Both the position numbers and the translations under genes were made by a program. Positions 1-9,053 of a stretch of 64,000 nt of DNA are shown here, one piece after another. Source of the stretch: Pseudomonas anuradhapurensis (GTDB lineage Bacteria; Pseudomonadota; Gammaproteobacteria; Pseudomonadales; Pseudomonadaceae); the NCBI RefSeq assembly GCF_014269225.2, contig NZ_CP077097.1, positions 1,926,001 to 1,990,000 of the forward strand, given 5' to 3'. The notes beneath the pieces were generated by a model. It was given only the letters and a program-made list of their open reading frames with translations. It was not told the DNA's origin and searched no databases. Positions within the stretch are counted from its first letter, which is position 1. Each line of letters begins with the position of its first letter.

Positions 1-302
1 TCGAACACCGCCTTGCCGGTGCCGACGCCAACCCGTACCTGGTGCTGGCGGCCATTCTGACTGGCATGGAGCATGGCCTGGAGCGGGGCCTTGAGCCCAT
101 CGCCCCGCTGAACGACAACCGCCAGAGCGGCATCGATTTCCCCAAGGAGGCGTTCAGTGCCCTGGCCGCCATGCGCCACCACCCGGTGGTCAACCAAGGC
201 CTGGGCAGTGAGTTCGTGATGGTCTATTGCGAAAACAAGTACCAGGAGCAACAGGACTTCATGCGCCACATCGATGCCCGCGAATACCGCTGGTTCCTGT
301 AG
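1..302 (+). CDS. spuB: Gamma-glutamylpolyamine synthetase (glutamine synthetase family), C-terminal part
   Basis: This is the last 100 or so residues of a glutamine synthetase-like enzyme; the start lies before the window. Enzymes of this subgroup ligate glutamate to putrescine or spermidine, the first step of the glutamylated polyamine route. The visible tail has the family's C-terminal helix pattern (ANPYLVLAAILTGMEHGL), then DNRQSGIDFP, and ends around SEFVMVYCENKYQEQQDF before a TAG at 300-302. The substrate cannot be read from the tail itself. It is inferred from the following spuA-like hydrolase and spuC-like aminotransferase on the same strand, which together make a putrescine-degradation unit. 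Confidence 0.85.
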   Translation, partial: EHRLAGADANPYLVLAAILTGMEHGLERGLEPIAPLNDNRQSGIDFPKEAFSALAAMRHHPVVNQGLGSEFVMVYCENKYQEQQDFMRHIDAREYRWFL

Positions 303-378
303 CGACCTGGGCTCCCCCCGAGCCTTCTCTTTCTAGCGTTGCAATACAACGCGCAACATGGATTTGCCGGAGGAAGAT

Positions 379-1152
379 ATGCCACGTGTGCCCGTGATCG
401 GCATTACTGCATGCACCCGCGTGATCGAGCAGCATGCCACCCAGACCATCAGCGAGAAGTACGCACGCGCGGCGGCCCAGGCGGCATGCGGGTTGCCGAT
501 CGTGATTCCCAGCCTCGCCGAGCTGATGGACAGCGCCGATATCCTCGACGTGGTGGATGGGCTGATTTTCACTGGTTCGCCGTCCAACATCGAACCGTTC
601 CACTATCACGGCCCGGCCAGTGCTGCCGGCACTCACCATGATCCGCTGCGGGATGCCACCACCTTGCCGCTGATGCGTGCGGCCATTGCTGCTGGTGTGC
701 CGGTGCTCGGCATCTGCCGCGGCTTCCAGGAAATGAACGTGGCGCTGGGCGGCAGCCTGCACCAGAACGTTCACGAGACCGGGCTGTTCATGGACCACCG
801 CGAAGGCAAGGACGAGCCCATCGAGCAGCAGTATGGCCCGCGCCACGCGCTGCATATCGAACCCGGCGGCATGCTCGAGCGCATGGGGTTGCCGGCGCTT
901 ATCGAGGTCAACTCCATCCATGGCCAAGGCATCGATGTGCTGGCTCCCGGGCTGCGGGTGGAAGCGCTGGCACCCGATGGCCTGGTAGAGGCGGTTTCGG
1001 TGGGCAACAGCAAGGGGTTTGCCCTGGCCGTGCAATGGCACCCGGAGTTCCAGGTCATGGATAACCCGCACTACCTGACCATCTTCCAGACCTTCGGCAA
1101 GGCCTGCCGGCAACGTTCGGTACTGCGCCAGAAGCTGATGCTGTCCGCCTGA
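379..1152 (+). CDS. spuA: Gamma-glutamyl-GABA hydrolase, class I glutamine amidotransferase-like (PuuD/SpuA type)
   Basis: A 257-residue cytoplasmic hydrolase that should release the gamma-glutamyl group from gamma-glutamylated GABA or polyamine intermediates. The class I amidotransferase triad is visible: nucleophile Cys113 in [10 protein letters not shown], His221 and Glu223 in WHPEF. I chose ATG 379 because a clear GGAGGA lies just upstream and the product then begins [12 protein letters not shown] like other PuuD proteins; the upstream in-frame ATG at 358 would place that ribosome site inside the gene. It lies between the glutamine synthetase-like gene and the aminotransferase, so it is probably part of one operon. 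Confidence 0.9.
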   Translation: MPRVPVIGITACTRVIEQHATQTISEKYARAAAQAACGLPIVIPSLAELMDSADILDVVDGLIFTGSPSNIEPFHYHGPASAAGTHHDPLRDATTLPLMRAAIAAGVPVLGICRGFQEMNVALGGSLHQNVHETGLFMDHREGKDEPIEQQYGPRHALHIEPGGMLERMGLPALIEVNSIHGQGIDVLAPGLRVEALAPDGLVEAVSVGNSKGFALAVQWHPEFQVMDNPHYLTIFQTFGKACRQRSVLRQKLMLSA

Positions 1153-1219
1153 ACACCACCGTTCGCAACTTACAAAAATACGGCGCGGCCCGGCTGCGCA
1201 AGCAGATGGAGTGAAAGCA

Positions 1220-2578
1220 ATGACTGAACAGAATCCCCAAACCCTGGCCTGGCAGGCGATGAGCCGTGACCATCACCTGGCGCCGTTCAGCGATGTGAAG
1301 CAACTGGCCGAGAAGGGCCCGCGCATCATCACCTCGGCCAAGGGTGTGTACCTGTGGGACAGCGAAGGCAACCAGATACTCGATGCCATGGCCGGCCTGT
1401 GGTGCGTGGCGGTCGGCTATGGCCGTGATGAGCTGGCCGAAGTCGCCAGCCGGCAGATGAAGCAGTTGCCGTATTACAACCTGTTCTTCCAGACCGCGCA
1501 CCCGCCAGCGCTGGAACTGGCCAAGGCGATCGCCGATGTCGCCCCAGCCGGTATGAACCACGTGTTCTTCACCGGCTCCGGCTCTGAAGGCAACGACACC
1601 GTGCTGCGCATGGTCCGCCATTACTGGGCGATCAGGGGCCAGAAGCAGAAGAAGGTAATCATCGGCCGCATCAATGGTTACCACGGCTCTACCGTGGCCG
1701 GCGCGGGCCTGGGTGGCATGAGCGGCATGCACCAGCAGGGTGGGCTGATCCCGGATATCGTGCATATCCCGCAGCCGTACTGGTATGGCGAAGGCGGCGA
1801 CATGACCGAGGCCGAGTTTGGCGTGTGGGCGGCCGAGCAGCTGGAGAAGAAGATTCTCGAGGTTGGCGTCGACAACGTCGCTGCCTTCATCGCCGAACCG
1901 ATCCAGGGCGCCGGTGGCGTGATCATTCCGCCGCAGACCTACTGGCCGAAGGTCAAGGAGATCCTGGCCCGGTACGACATCCTGTTCGTCGCCGACGAGG
2001 TGATCTGCGGTTTCGGCCGAACCGGTGAGTGGTTCGGCAGCGACTATTACGGCCTCAAGCCCGACCTGATGACCATCGCCAAGGGCCTCACCTCCGGCTA
2101 CATCCCCATGGGCGGTGTGATCGTGCGTGATGAAGTGGCCAAGGTGATCAGCGAAGGCGGCGACTTCAACCACGGCTTCACCTATTCCGGCCACCCGGTG
2201 GCGGCCGCGGTAGCCCTGGAGAACCTGCGCATCCTGCGCGATGAGCAGATCATCGAGCAGGTGCGCAAGCAGACTGCGCCTTACCTGCAGCAGCGCTTGC
2301 GCGAGCTGGCCGACCACCCGCTGGTGGGCGAGGTGCGCGGCCTGGGCATGCTCGGTGCGATCGAGCTGGTGCAGGACAAGGCCACCCGCGCCCGTTATCA
2401 GGGCAAAGGGGTCGGCATGATCTGTCGCCAGCACTGTTTCGACAATGGCCTGATCATGCGCGCCGTCGGCGATACCATGATCATCGCGCCACCGCTGGTG
2501 ATCAGCATCGCGGAAATCGACGAACTGGTGGAAAAGGCCCGCAAGTGCCTGGACCTGACGTACGAGGCTGTTCGTTAA
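1220..2578 (+). CDS. spuC: Putrescine (polyamine)-pyruvate aminotransferase, class III PLP enzyme
   Basis: A 452-residue class III aminotransferase closely resembling P. aeruginosa SpuC, which transfers the amino group of putrescine to pyruvate to give 4-aminobutanal and alanine. Visible features are [18 protein letters not shown] near residues 117-134, the Asp of [12 protein letters not shown], and the PLP-binding Lys288 in [18 protein letters not shown] 1220 is preferred to GTG 1211 because GGAGTGA at 1208-1214 is a well-placed ribosome site for 1220. It lies 67 nt after spuA and is probably co-transcribed. The GC-rich hairpin at 2598-2616 follows it. Confidence 0.92.
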   Translation: MTEQNPQTLAWQAMSRDHHLAPFSDVKQLAEKGPRIITSAKGVYLWDSEGNQILDAMAGLWCVAVGYGRDELAEVASRQMKQLPYYNLFFQTAHPPALELAKAIADVAPAGMNHVFFTGSGSEGNDTVLRMVRHYWAIRGQKQKKVIIGRINGYHGSTVAGAGLGGMSGMHQQGGLIPDIVHIPQPYWYGEGGDMTEAEFGVWAAEQLEKKILEVGVDNVAAFIAEPIQGAGGVIIPPQTYWPKVKEILARYDILFVADEVICGFGRTGEWFGSDYYGLKPDLMTIAKGLTSGYIPMGGVIVRDEVAKVISEGGDFNHGFTYSGHPVAAAVALENLRILRDEQIIEQVRKQTAPYLQQRLRELADHPLVGEVRGLGMLGAIELVQDKATRARYQGKGVGMICRQHCFDNGLIMRAVGDTMIIAPPLVISIAEIDELVEKARKCLDLTYEAVR

Positions 2579-2597
2579 GCGCCAGCCAGTGTCATCC

Positions 2598-2616
2598 GGG
2601 GCCGCAAGGCGGCCCC
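2598..2616 (+). terminator. GC-rich hairpin after spuC
   Basis: An 8-bp perfect stem (GGGGCCGC / GCGGCCCC) with a 3-nt loop lies 20 nt past the spuC stop. There is no T-run behind it, so it may be a weak or Rho-assisted terminator or an mRNA-stabilising hairpin. Confidence 0.4.
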
Positions 2617-2703
2617 GATCTGCCCACGTGACACCTTGCTTTGTGCAATGAATCCTGTACTTTTCAGGGCATCAATTTCCCTGTTCGATAGTCGCGATTC
2701 AAC

Positions 2704-3258
2704 ATGAAAGTGCACGAAGAGATCGAAGGCCTGGCCGTACTGATTCGCGACCTGCGCAAGTTCAAGGGCCTGACCCTGGGCGAACTGGCCCAGCGCATCG
2801 GCCGTTCGGTGGGTTTTCTTTCCCAGGTCGAGCGCGGCGTCTCGCGGCCAACCGTGGCCGACCTCACGGCCATCAGCGAAGAACTTGGTGTCTCCACCGC
2901 CTATTTCTACAAGCTGGACAAGCCTCGCGAGCTCGACTGGGTCACCCGGCCACACGAGCGCCGTACGCTTCATCTGGCAGGCGGCATCACCGATGTGCTG
3001 GCATCGCCCACCATATCGGGGGCGTTCTCCATGCTCGACAGCCACCTGGAACCGGGCGCCAGCAGTGGCGAGGAGTACCTGGACGACAGCTCGGAACAGG
3101 GCTGCTTCGTGCTCGAAGGCGAACTGACCGTCTGGCTGGATGGCGGTGAGCCGGTAACGCTGCGCGCCAGTGACAGCTTTCAGCTGCAACCCCATGCCAG
3201 TTTTCGTTACGCCAACCTGACCGACAAGCCCACCCGGGTGCTCTGGGTGTTCAGCTGA
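2704..3258 (+). CDS. XRE-family regulator with C-terminal cupin domain (PuuR-like)
   Basis: A 184-residue DNA-binding protein with an N-terminal helix-turn-helix (about residues 12-66, LGELAQRIGRSVGFLSQVERG) and a C-terminal cupin fold (about 108-182) that would bind a small ligand. This architecture is that of PuuR, the putrescine-responsive repressor, and the position directly after the spuBAC genes on the same strand supports a role in polyamine control. The ligand and operator are not visible. Start ATG 2704 is the first in-frame start and gives the normal family length. Confidence 0.82.
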   Translation: MKVHEEIEGLAVLIRDLRKFKGLTLGELAQRIGRSVGFLSQVERGVSRPTVADLTAISEELGVSTAYFYKLDKPRELDWVTRPHERRTLHLAGGITDVLASPTISGAFSMLDSHLEPGASSGEEYLDDSSEQGCFVLEGELTVWLDGGEPVTLRASDSFQLQPHASFRYANLTDKPTRVLWVFS

Positions 3259-3365
3259 GTCGATAGCACTCAAGGCCGGTAACAGTTATTAACGCGCCTG
3301 GTCATCAGGCGCAGGATCATGCGGCTGTCAGGAAGGCTGCCAGCACGCCAGGAAGGAACCCTCAC

Positions 3366-4049
3366 ATGCCATACCGACTTGTCATTTTCGATTTTGACGG
3401 CACGCTCGCTGATTCATTTCCATTCTTCGTTGCGGTGTTCGACCAGCTTGCCGACAAGCATGCCTTCAATCGCATTCACCCGGAAGAACTGGACGGGTTA
3501 CGCAAGCTGGGGGCCCGGGAAATCATGTCGCATATCGGCATGCCGCGCTGGAAATTGCCGTTGGTAGCGCGAACCTTCATGGGCCTGATGAAGAAACATC
3601 GTGGCTCGATCGCGCTGTTCCAGGACATCGCCGATACGTTGCGCCATCTTGATGAGCAGGGGTTGATCCTGGCGGTGGTATCTTCCAATTCCAGGGACAA
3701 TGTCACGCAAGTGCTGGGCCCCAGCTGTCGCCATATCCGCGCCTTCGAGTGCGGGGTTTCCATTTTCGGCAAGGCGTCGCGCTTGCGTCGGGTCATGCGC
3801 AAGTTCGGCGTGGCACCAGAGCAGGTCATCTATATCGGTGACCAACCTACCGATGGTGAAGCCGCCGCAACGGCCGGTATCGCCTTCGGCGCGGTTGCCT
3901 GGGGCTATGGAACCCATGAAGCATTCGGCACGCTTCACGACCATGAGTGGTTTGCCGAGGTAGGCGAATTACGCCGCCTGGCAGCAAGCCCTGTCTCTTC
4001 AGCAACTGGCTGTTTCACGCCACCTCAGGCACATGAAAAGGAAGTCTGA
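3366..4049 (+). CDS. HAD-superfamily phosphatase, phosphoglycolate phosphatase-like
   Basis: A 227-residue cytoplasmic HAD hydrolase. Motif I DFDGTLAD gives the nucleophile and acid/base aspartates near residues 9-11, motif II is the serine in VVSSNS, motif III is a lysine near FGKASR, and motif IV is GDQPTDGEAA. A helical cap lies between motifs I and II. The substrate is not readable. Its stop is only 2 nt before the chorismate mutase start, so the two are probably translationally coupled. The C-terminal 25 or so residues extend past the HAD fold and have no recognisable motif. Confidence 0.8.
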   Translation: MPYRLVIFDFDGTLADSFPFFVAVFDQLADKHAFNRIHPEELDGLRKLGAREIMSHIGMPRWKLPLVARTFMGLMKKHRGSIALFQDIADTLRHLDEQGLILAVVSSNSRDNVTQVLGPSCRHIRAFECGVSIFGKASRLRRVMRKFGVAPEQVIYIGDQPTDGEAAATAGIAFGAVAWGYGTHEAFGTLHDHEWFAEVGELRRLAASPVSSATGCFTPPQAHEKEV

Positions 4050-4051
4050 AA

Positions 4052-4366
4052 ATGCAAACGGATGTACGTTGTACTTCGCTGGACGAAGTCCGTCAGCGTA
4101 TCGATGAGATCGATCGCAGTCTCGTTACGCTTCTCGCCAAACGCGGGCAGCTTGTGACCCAAGCGGCCCGCTTCAAGAAAACCACCGACGATGTGCGCGC
4201 ACCTGCGCGGGTCGAACAGGTCATCCGCAAGGTGCGTGACCTGGCTGACGAAACCGGTGCCTCGGCTGAAGTCGTGGAGCAGGTCTACCGGGCGATGATC
4301 TCGGCTTTCGTCGCTGAAGAGCTGGCCACCCATGCGCAGCTGGCCAAGCAGCCTTCAGCGTCATGA
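4052..4366 (+). CDS. Chorismate mutase family protein (AroQ/PchB-like)
   Basis: A 104-residue all-helical protein of the AroQ fold. The first helix has the family pattern RQRIDEIDRSLVTLLAKRGQ and is followed by ARFKKT, equivalent to the active-site lysine loop. The later part, including VEQVYRAMISAFVAEEL, resembles both monofunctional chorismate mutases and isochorismate-pyruvate lyases of the PchB type. It could rearrange chorismate to prephenate or act on isochorismate; the sequence alone does not decide. A ribosome site (AAGGAAG) sits inside the end of the HAD gene. Confidence 0.75.
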   Translation: MQTDVRCTSLDEVRQRIDEIDRSLVTLLAKRGQLVTQAARFKKTTDDVRAPARVEQVIRKVRDLADETGASAEVVEQVYRAMISAFVAEELATHAQLAKQPSAS

Positions 4367-4399
4367 AGACAATGCGGGGCTCATCCGGAGCCTCGCGGT

Positions 4400-5026
4400 T
4401 TATCGCTGGCTCAAGGCCGCAATCGAAGCGCCGGAGGCGACGAAGGTGAGCCCTGCGCCCACGTTCAGACCATTCACCAGCCGCGGCCGTTGGTACAGAT
4501 AGCGGGAAAGCACCGTGGCGAAAACGCCCATCAAGGCAAACCCCAAGGCTGTGAGTACTGCAAACCACACGCCGTAAACCACCATCTGCACGCTGACCGA
4601 GCCGCGTGCCGGGTCGACGAACTGCGGAATGAACGCCAACACGAACAAGCCTGGCTTCGGGTTCAGTGCTGCCGAAAGCAGGCCAGTCAGGAAGATGTTC
4701 GGCAGTGACTGTCGGGATGCCGGCTGGAAGCTGATCAGGCTGCGAGTACGCAAGACCTTGATGCCGAGCCAGAGCAGATAGCCGGCACCGATGAGTTTGA
4801 TGACCCAGAATGCGACCACTGAGGTTTGCATCAGCACGGTCAACCCTAACGCAGCGGCTGCGACGTGGAACAGAATGCCTGCGCCTGACGCCAGGCCGGA
4901 CACGGCCGCGGCGGTCTTGCCCTGGCTCAGGCCACGGCCGATGGCCAGCAGGTTGTCGGGGCCAGGCGCCAGAACCAGCAGCACACAGGCGGCGGTATAG
5001 GCAAACCAGACACTCATGGGAAACAT
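4400..5026 (-). CDS. LysE/RhtB-family amino acid exporter
   Basis: A 208-residue inner-membrane protein with about six hydrophobic segments. The family signature near the N-terminus is clear: VLLVLAPGPDNLLAIGRGLSQG, followed by a glycine-rich second helix. These proteins export amino acids or related compounds; the substrate is unknown here. I set the start at the ATG at 5024-5026 because AAGGAGAG lies directly upstream at 5031-5038 and the longer reading frame back to 5188 adds a non-membrane, arginine-rich leader. It is convergent with the chorismate mutase gene (33 nt apart). Confidence 0.85.
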   Translation of the reverse strand: MFPMSVWFAYTAACVLLVLAPGPDNLLAIGRGLSQGKTAAAVSGLASGAGILFHVAAAALGLTVLMQTSVVAFWVIKLIGAGYLLWLGIKVLRTRSLISFQPASRQSLPNIFLTGLLSAALNPKPGLFVLAFIPQFVDPARGSVSVQMVVYGVWFAVLTALGFALMGVFATVLSRYLYQRPRLVNGLNVGAGLTFVASGASIAALSQR

Positions 5027-5262
5027 GGCTCTCTCCTTAAGCCTCATGGAGTTGCCATCCTGACGGTGACCGATGCCGATGGCAAGGGCGCAACGAGCAA
5101 CAGCATGACCGAGCCTTGGGGGGCACTGGCAGGCCAGGCGCCGAGCCGCAGCCAGGCCTGGGCATCCATGCAAAAAGTGGTAACGCAATGGCCGACGTGT
5201 CCCCTAATATGAAGCGCTTTCGCACGAAGCGAAATCGATCACTGGCAAAGGAATGCAGCACC

Positions 5263-5913
5263 ATGAACAACACCAACCGCGCCCTGCTGGGCTCAGGGCT
5301 ATTGATTCCAATCTGGCTCCTGCTTGGCGTATCACTGACCTCGCTTGGCTATCCGGGCTACAGCCACCTCGATCAGGCGATGAGCCAGTTAGGGGCGACA
5401 GGCGCCCCGACTCATGCGTATTCCGCGTGGGTGAACAATTTCCCTCTGGGGCTGCTGTTCGCGCTTTTCGCGTTGGGTGTGGCGCGCCGTTTCGCCGGTT
5501 CGCGCTTGGCCCTGTTCAGCGCTGCGTTGATATTGCTTCACGGCCTGGCCAGTTTCGCCACGGGCCTGTTCGCCTGTGACGAGGGCTGCGTACCGGCACA
5601 GCCTTCCATTTCCCAGCACATCCACAATGCGGCAGGCCTGGTCATGTTCCTGTCGTTGACGCTGGCGAGCGCGCTGTGGTGTTGGCTGGGCAAGCGATTG
5701 CTCTGCTCGTCGGTGTTCGCAGGCTTCTCTGCGCTTTGTCTGGTCCTGGCAATCGCCACTGTGGCGATGATGGGCAAAGCCATGGCAGACGGGCACGGGT
5801 TTGGCTTGTATCAGCGACTCAATTACGGCGTGTCCGTGGTCTGGGTCGCTGCGCTGGCATGGGCTGCGCTGCGTGGCAACCAGACACAGTCCGCAGCGCT
5901 GCTCCAGCGGTAG
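5263..5913 (+). CDS. DUF998 family membrane protein
   Basis: A 216-residue integral membrane protein with about six hydrophobic segments. DUF998 traits are the GYSHLDQAMSQLGA segment near residue 30 and a loop with FACDEGC near residue 105 that corresponds to the family's conserved acidic/cysteine loop. The function of the family is unknown. The start at 5263 is placed after AAGGA at 5248-5252; an in-frame upstream ATG at 5116 would add a hydrophilic arginine-rich leader. It is transcribed divergently from the LysE gene across 236 nt in which I see no clear operator. Confidence 0.75.
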   Translation: MNNTNRALLGSGLLIPIWLLLGVSLTSLGYPGYSHLDQAMSQLGATGAPTHAYSAWVNNFPLGLLFALFALGVARRFAGSRLALFSAALILLHGLASFATGLFACDEGCVPAQPSISQHIHNAAGLVMFLSLTLASALWCWLGKRLLCSSVFAGFSALCLVLAIATVAMMGKAMADGHGFGLYQRLNYGVSVVWVAALAWAALRGNQTQSAALLQR

Positions 5914-6049
5914 CTGTGAGCGCCTGCCGGCCCTGCATGGACAAGGCAGTGGGCTGACGCCGGGGCCGGGCGGTTTGGCACCCTGCCAGTATTGTCTGAT
6001 CAGCGCACAGGGTTTAGCTTGCAGGGCTTATTTCAAGGAAGATTTGCCA

Positions 6050-6625
6050 ATGAAACGGACCCTGCCGCTGTTATTCGCCTGCGCTCTTTTCCCCCTGCAA
6101 GCCTGGTCGGCACTGGAAGTCGGCCAGTTCACCCTGGGCATGCCCAAGCCCCAGACCATGGCCATCCTGCAACAGCAGTTCAGCGAGGTCGAGCAGGTGA
6201 CGGGCTATCACTATCAGGTACCCACCGAGTTCGTTCAGGGGCGTAACCCGAAGGGTGATTTCAACCTTGGCGGTATTCCCATCACGCAGGTAAAGGCAAC
6301 CTTCAACGAGACCGACCAGCTTCGTCAGGTGGAGCTGCGCCTGGCCAGCACCGACGAGGCGCAGGTGCAGCAACTGTTGCCGATGGCCCGGCAGGCCAAG
6401 CCGGTGCCCAACAGCGGCGGCCGGCTCGAGGCGTTTTCTGCCGACGGTGAACTGGTGTACTGGGTGTCCAAGGATCGGGGCTGGACGGTGGTGACCATCG
6501 CCGACCAGGCCAGCTCGGAACAGAACATCAAGGCGCGGGCCAAGAGCGATGAACGCTTCGCCCAGCCGAACCGCAAGTTCGACAAGCTGATCGAGACGGC
6601 CGAGGCGGCACAAGGGAAGCACTGA
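6050..6625 (+). CDS. Secreted protein of unknown function
   Basis: A 191-residue protein with a Sec signal peptide (MKRTLPLLFACALFPLQAWS, cleavage probably after Ala-Trp-Ser) and a hydrophilic mature part beginning LEVGQFTLGMPK. The mature region has mixed alpha/beta character, no cysteines and a charged, alanine-rich C-terminus. I do not recognise the family. Start 6050 has CAAGGAAG upstream; the longer frame back to 5801 would bury the signal peptide. It stands alone between the DUF998 gene and the formate dehydrogenase region, followed by a REP element. Confidence 0.7.
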   Translation: MKRTLPLLFACALFPLQAWSALEVGQFTLGMPKPQTMAILQQQFSEVEQVTGYHYQVPTEFVQGRNPKGDFNLGGIPITQVKATFNETDQLRQVELRLASTDEAQVQQLLPMARQAKPVPNSGGRLEAFSADGELVYWVSKDRGWTVVTIADQASSEQNIKARAKSDERFAQPNRKFDKLIETAEAAQGKH

Positions 6626-6640
6626 TCACCAGGCAGGTCG

Positions 6641-6686
6641 TGTAGGAGCGGCCTTGTGTCGCGAACGGGGCGCGAAGCGGCCCCAG
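6641..6686. repeat. REP-type palindromic element
   Basis: The core GTAGGAGCGGCCTTGTGTCGCGA is typical of P. putida REP sequences; the same core recurs near 19065, 19153 (inverted) and 22433. It lies 16 nt after a stop codon, the usual REP position. Confidence 0.75.
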
Positions 6687-7017
6687 CACTATTTGTCCTG
6701 ATGCAATTGTCCCGGGGCAGCGCCGCAGCCCGATCGCGACACCAGGCCGCGCCGACAAGACCGCCAGTGCAGCCCTGACAGCAGTGCGAACCCCGCGTCG
6801 GTTTCAGGATGCGCCTGGTCGTTCGCACGCAACCCTCCGGCGCCACAAGTGCCATGCTTGCAGGATGCCTCGGACCAGTACGCGCAGACGTGCGGCCGCA
6901 GGCAAGGAGGCCGCTGGTACCACGCAACCGTGACGTGGCCAGCGTGCCGCAGCAGAACACGCCGGATACCTGCCCATACAAACCTTCAGGCGGGTCCGTG
7001 ATGCCGAGGTCCGCTGT
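6687..7017 (+). promoter_or_regulatory. 331-nt leader/promoter region upstream of fdsG
   Basis: No convincing gene lies between the REP element and fdsG. The interval is GC-rich with several short inverted repeats and ends with a ribosome site GAGGT at 7006-7010, 7 nt from the fdsG ATG. It must hold the formate dehydrogenase promoter and perhaps a structured leader. I could not match it to a known riboswitch by eye. Confidence 0.4.
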
Positions 7018-7500
7018 ATGCCTGAAGATTTGCTCCACCTGCCCGCGATCCACGACATCCTGGCCCGCGACAAGGATACCCCCGGCGCCCTGTTGCCGAT
7101 CCTGCACGCCATCCAGCACGCCATCGGCTACGTCCCCGATGCCGCTGTCCCCGAAATTGCTCATGCCCTGAACCTCAGCCTGGCCGAGGTCCGCGGGGTG
7201 ATCAGCTTCTACCACGATTTCCGTACCACGCCGCCGGCACGCCATACCCTGCGCCTGTGTCGCGCCGAGTCGTGCCAGAGCCGTGGCGCCGAGGCGCTGG
7301 CCGCGCAGCTGCGCGAGCAGCTGGCGCTGGACGACCATGGCACCAGCGCCGACGGCGCCATCAGCCTGCGCCCGGTCTATTGCCTGGGCGCCTGCGCCTG
7401 CTCGCCGGCGCTGGAGCTGGATGGCCAGGTACATGCGCGCCTCACCCCTGAACGCCTGCGGGCGTTGGTCGACGCCTGCCGGGAGGACGCCGCATGCTGA
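7018..7500 (+). CDS. fdsG: NAD-dependent formate dehydrogenase gamma subunit
   Basis: A 160-residue electron-transfer subunit homologous to NuoE. It has an N-terminal helical bundle and a thioredoxin-like domain carrying one [2Fe-2S] cluster, with ligands Cys81, Cys86, Cys122 and Cys126 (patterns C-x4-C and C-x3-C). In the FdsABG complex it relays electrons from the molybdenum subunit towards the FMN/NAD site of FdsB in the cytoplasm. Its stop overlaps the fdsB start (7494-7500), so the two are translationally coupled. Confidence 0.92.
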   Translation: MPEDLLHLPAIHDILARDKDTPGALLPILHAIQHAIGYVPDAAVPEIAHALNLSLAEVRGVISFYHDFRTTPPARHTLRLCRAESCQSRGAEALAAQLREQLALDDHGTSADGAISLRPVYCLGACACSPALELDGQVHARLTPERLRALVDACREDAAC

Positions 7501-9053
7501 AGCTCTATATCCCCTGCGATTCGGTAGCCCGTGCGGTGGGTGCCGACCAGGTCGTCGATGCCTTGCAGCGCGAGGCCGAACGCCGCCAATTGGCCTTGGA
7601 TATCCAGCGCACCAGCTCACGCGGGCTCTACTGGCTGGAGCCGCTGCTGGAGTGCGACAGCGCGCAAGGGCGCCTGGGTTTCGGCCCGCTCACCCCTGAA
7701 GACGTGCCGGCCTTGCTCGATGCCCTGGCTGCCGAACCCGCAGGCCACGCGCTGGCGCTGGGGCCGGTCGAACAAATCCCTTATCTCCAGACCCAGCAGC
7801 GCCTGCTGTTCGCCCGTGCCGGCATCACCCGGCCCTTGTCGCTGGACGATTACCGTGCCCATGGCGGTTTCGCCGGCCTTGAAGCGGCTGTGGCGCTGGG
7901 CGGTGCCGATGTGGTCGCCGCCGTGCTCGATTCCGGCTTGCGTGGCCGCGGTGGCGCGGCCTTCCCGGCGGGCATCAAGTGGCGCACCGTGCGTGACGCC
8001 GGGGCAGGGCAGAAGTACGTGGTGTGCAATGCCGACGAAGGCGACTCGGGGACCTTCGCCGACCGCATGCTGATGGAAGGCGACCCGTTCCTGCTGATCG
8101 AAGGGATGATCATCGCCGGCCTCGCCGTGGGCGCCGACAAGGGCTACATCTACGTGCGCTCGGAATACCCCGACGCGATCCGCGTGCTCGACCAGGCCTT
8201 CGCCATCGCCCGGGATGCCGGCTACCTCGGCAGCGACGTGGCCGGCAGCGGCCAGGCTTTCGACCTGGAAGTGCGGGTCGGCGCCGGTGCCTATATCTGC
8301 GGTGAAGAAACCGCACTGCTCGAGTCTATCGAAGGCAAGCGCGGCATCGTCCGGGCCAAGCCACCGCTGCCCGCGCTGCAAGGCCTGTTCGGCCTGCCGA
8401 CGCTGGTGCACAACGTACTGACCCTGGCCTCGGTGCCGGTCATCCTGGCCAAGGGCGCGGGGTTCTACCGTGATTTCGGCATGGGCCGCTCCTTGGGCAC
8501 CATGCCGTTCCAGCTGGCCGGCAACATCCGCCACGGCGGCCTGGTCGAGCGCGCCTTCGGCCTGACCCTGCGCGAGCTGGTGGAAGGCTACGGCGGCGGC
8601 ACGGCCAGTGGGCGGCCGCTGAAGGCGGCCCAAGTGGGTGGGCCGCTCGGCGCCTGGGTGCCGCCCAGCCATTTCGATACGCCGCTGGACTATGAAGCCT
8701 TCGCGGCCATGGGCGCGATGCTCGGCCATGGTGGTGTGGTCGTGGCCGACGACACCCTGAACATGGCCAGCATGGCGCGCTTTGCCCTGCAATTCTGCGC
8801 CGAGGAATCCTGCGGCAAATGCACCCCGTGCCGCATCGGCTCGACCCGCGGCATGGAAGTGGTCGACCGGCTGATCGCCACCAGCGACCTGACCGAGCGC
8901 CATGACCAGGCCCTGTTGCTGCGCGACCTGTGCGACACCATGCAGTACGGCTCGCTGTGCGCCATGGGCGGCATGACCGCCTACCCGGTGGCCAGCGCCC
9001 TGAAGTACTTCCCCGCCGATTTCGGGCTGACCCACACGGAGGCCGCGCAGTGA
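7494..9053 (+). CDS. fdsB: NAD-dependent formate dehydrogenase beta subunit (NADH:FMN, NuoF-like)
   Basis: A 519-residue subunit that passes electrons from formate to NAD+ through FMN. It has a thioredoxin-like N-terminal extension of about 110 residues, the FMN/NAD region with GRGGAAFPAGIKW and ICGEETALLESIEG, and a C-terminal [4Fe-4S] site ESCGKCTPCRIGSTRG with a fourth Cys in GSLCAMGG. This matches FdsB of Cupriavidus and Rhodobacter type soluble formate dehydrogenases. It overlaps fdsG by 7 nt and its TGA overlaps the GTG start of fdsA, so expression of the three subunits is coupled. Confidence 0.93.
   Translation: MLKLYIPCDSVARAVGADQVVDALQREAERRQLALDIQRTSSRGLYWLEPLLECDSAQGRLGFGPLTPEDVPALLDALAAEPAGHALALGPVEQIPYLQTQQRLLFARAGITRPLSLDDYRAHGGFAGLEAAVALGGADVVAAVLDSGLRGRGGAAFPAGIKWRTVRDAGAGQKYVVCNADEGDSGTFADRMLMEGDPFLLIEGMIIAGLAVGADKGYIYVRSEYPDAIRVLDQAFAIARDAGYLGSDVAGSGQAFDLEVRVGAGAYICGEETALLESIEGKRGIVRAKPPLPALQGLFGLPTLVHNVLTLASVPVILAKGAGFYRDFGMGRSLGTMPFQLAGNIRHGGLVERAFGLTLRELVEGYGGGTASGRPLKAAQVGGPLGAWVPPSHFDTPLDYEAFAAMGAMLGHGGVVVADDTLNMASMARFALQFCAEESCGKCTPCRIGSTRGMEVVDRLIATSDLTERHDQALLLRDLCDTMQYGSLCAMGGMTAYPVASALKYFPADFGLTHTEAAQ

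Noticed and set aside
6687..7017. Possible molybdenum-cofactor riboswitch before fdsG
   Set aside because: The location fits but I cannot match the consensus structure by eye.
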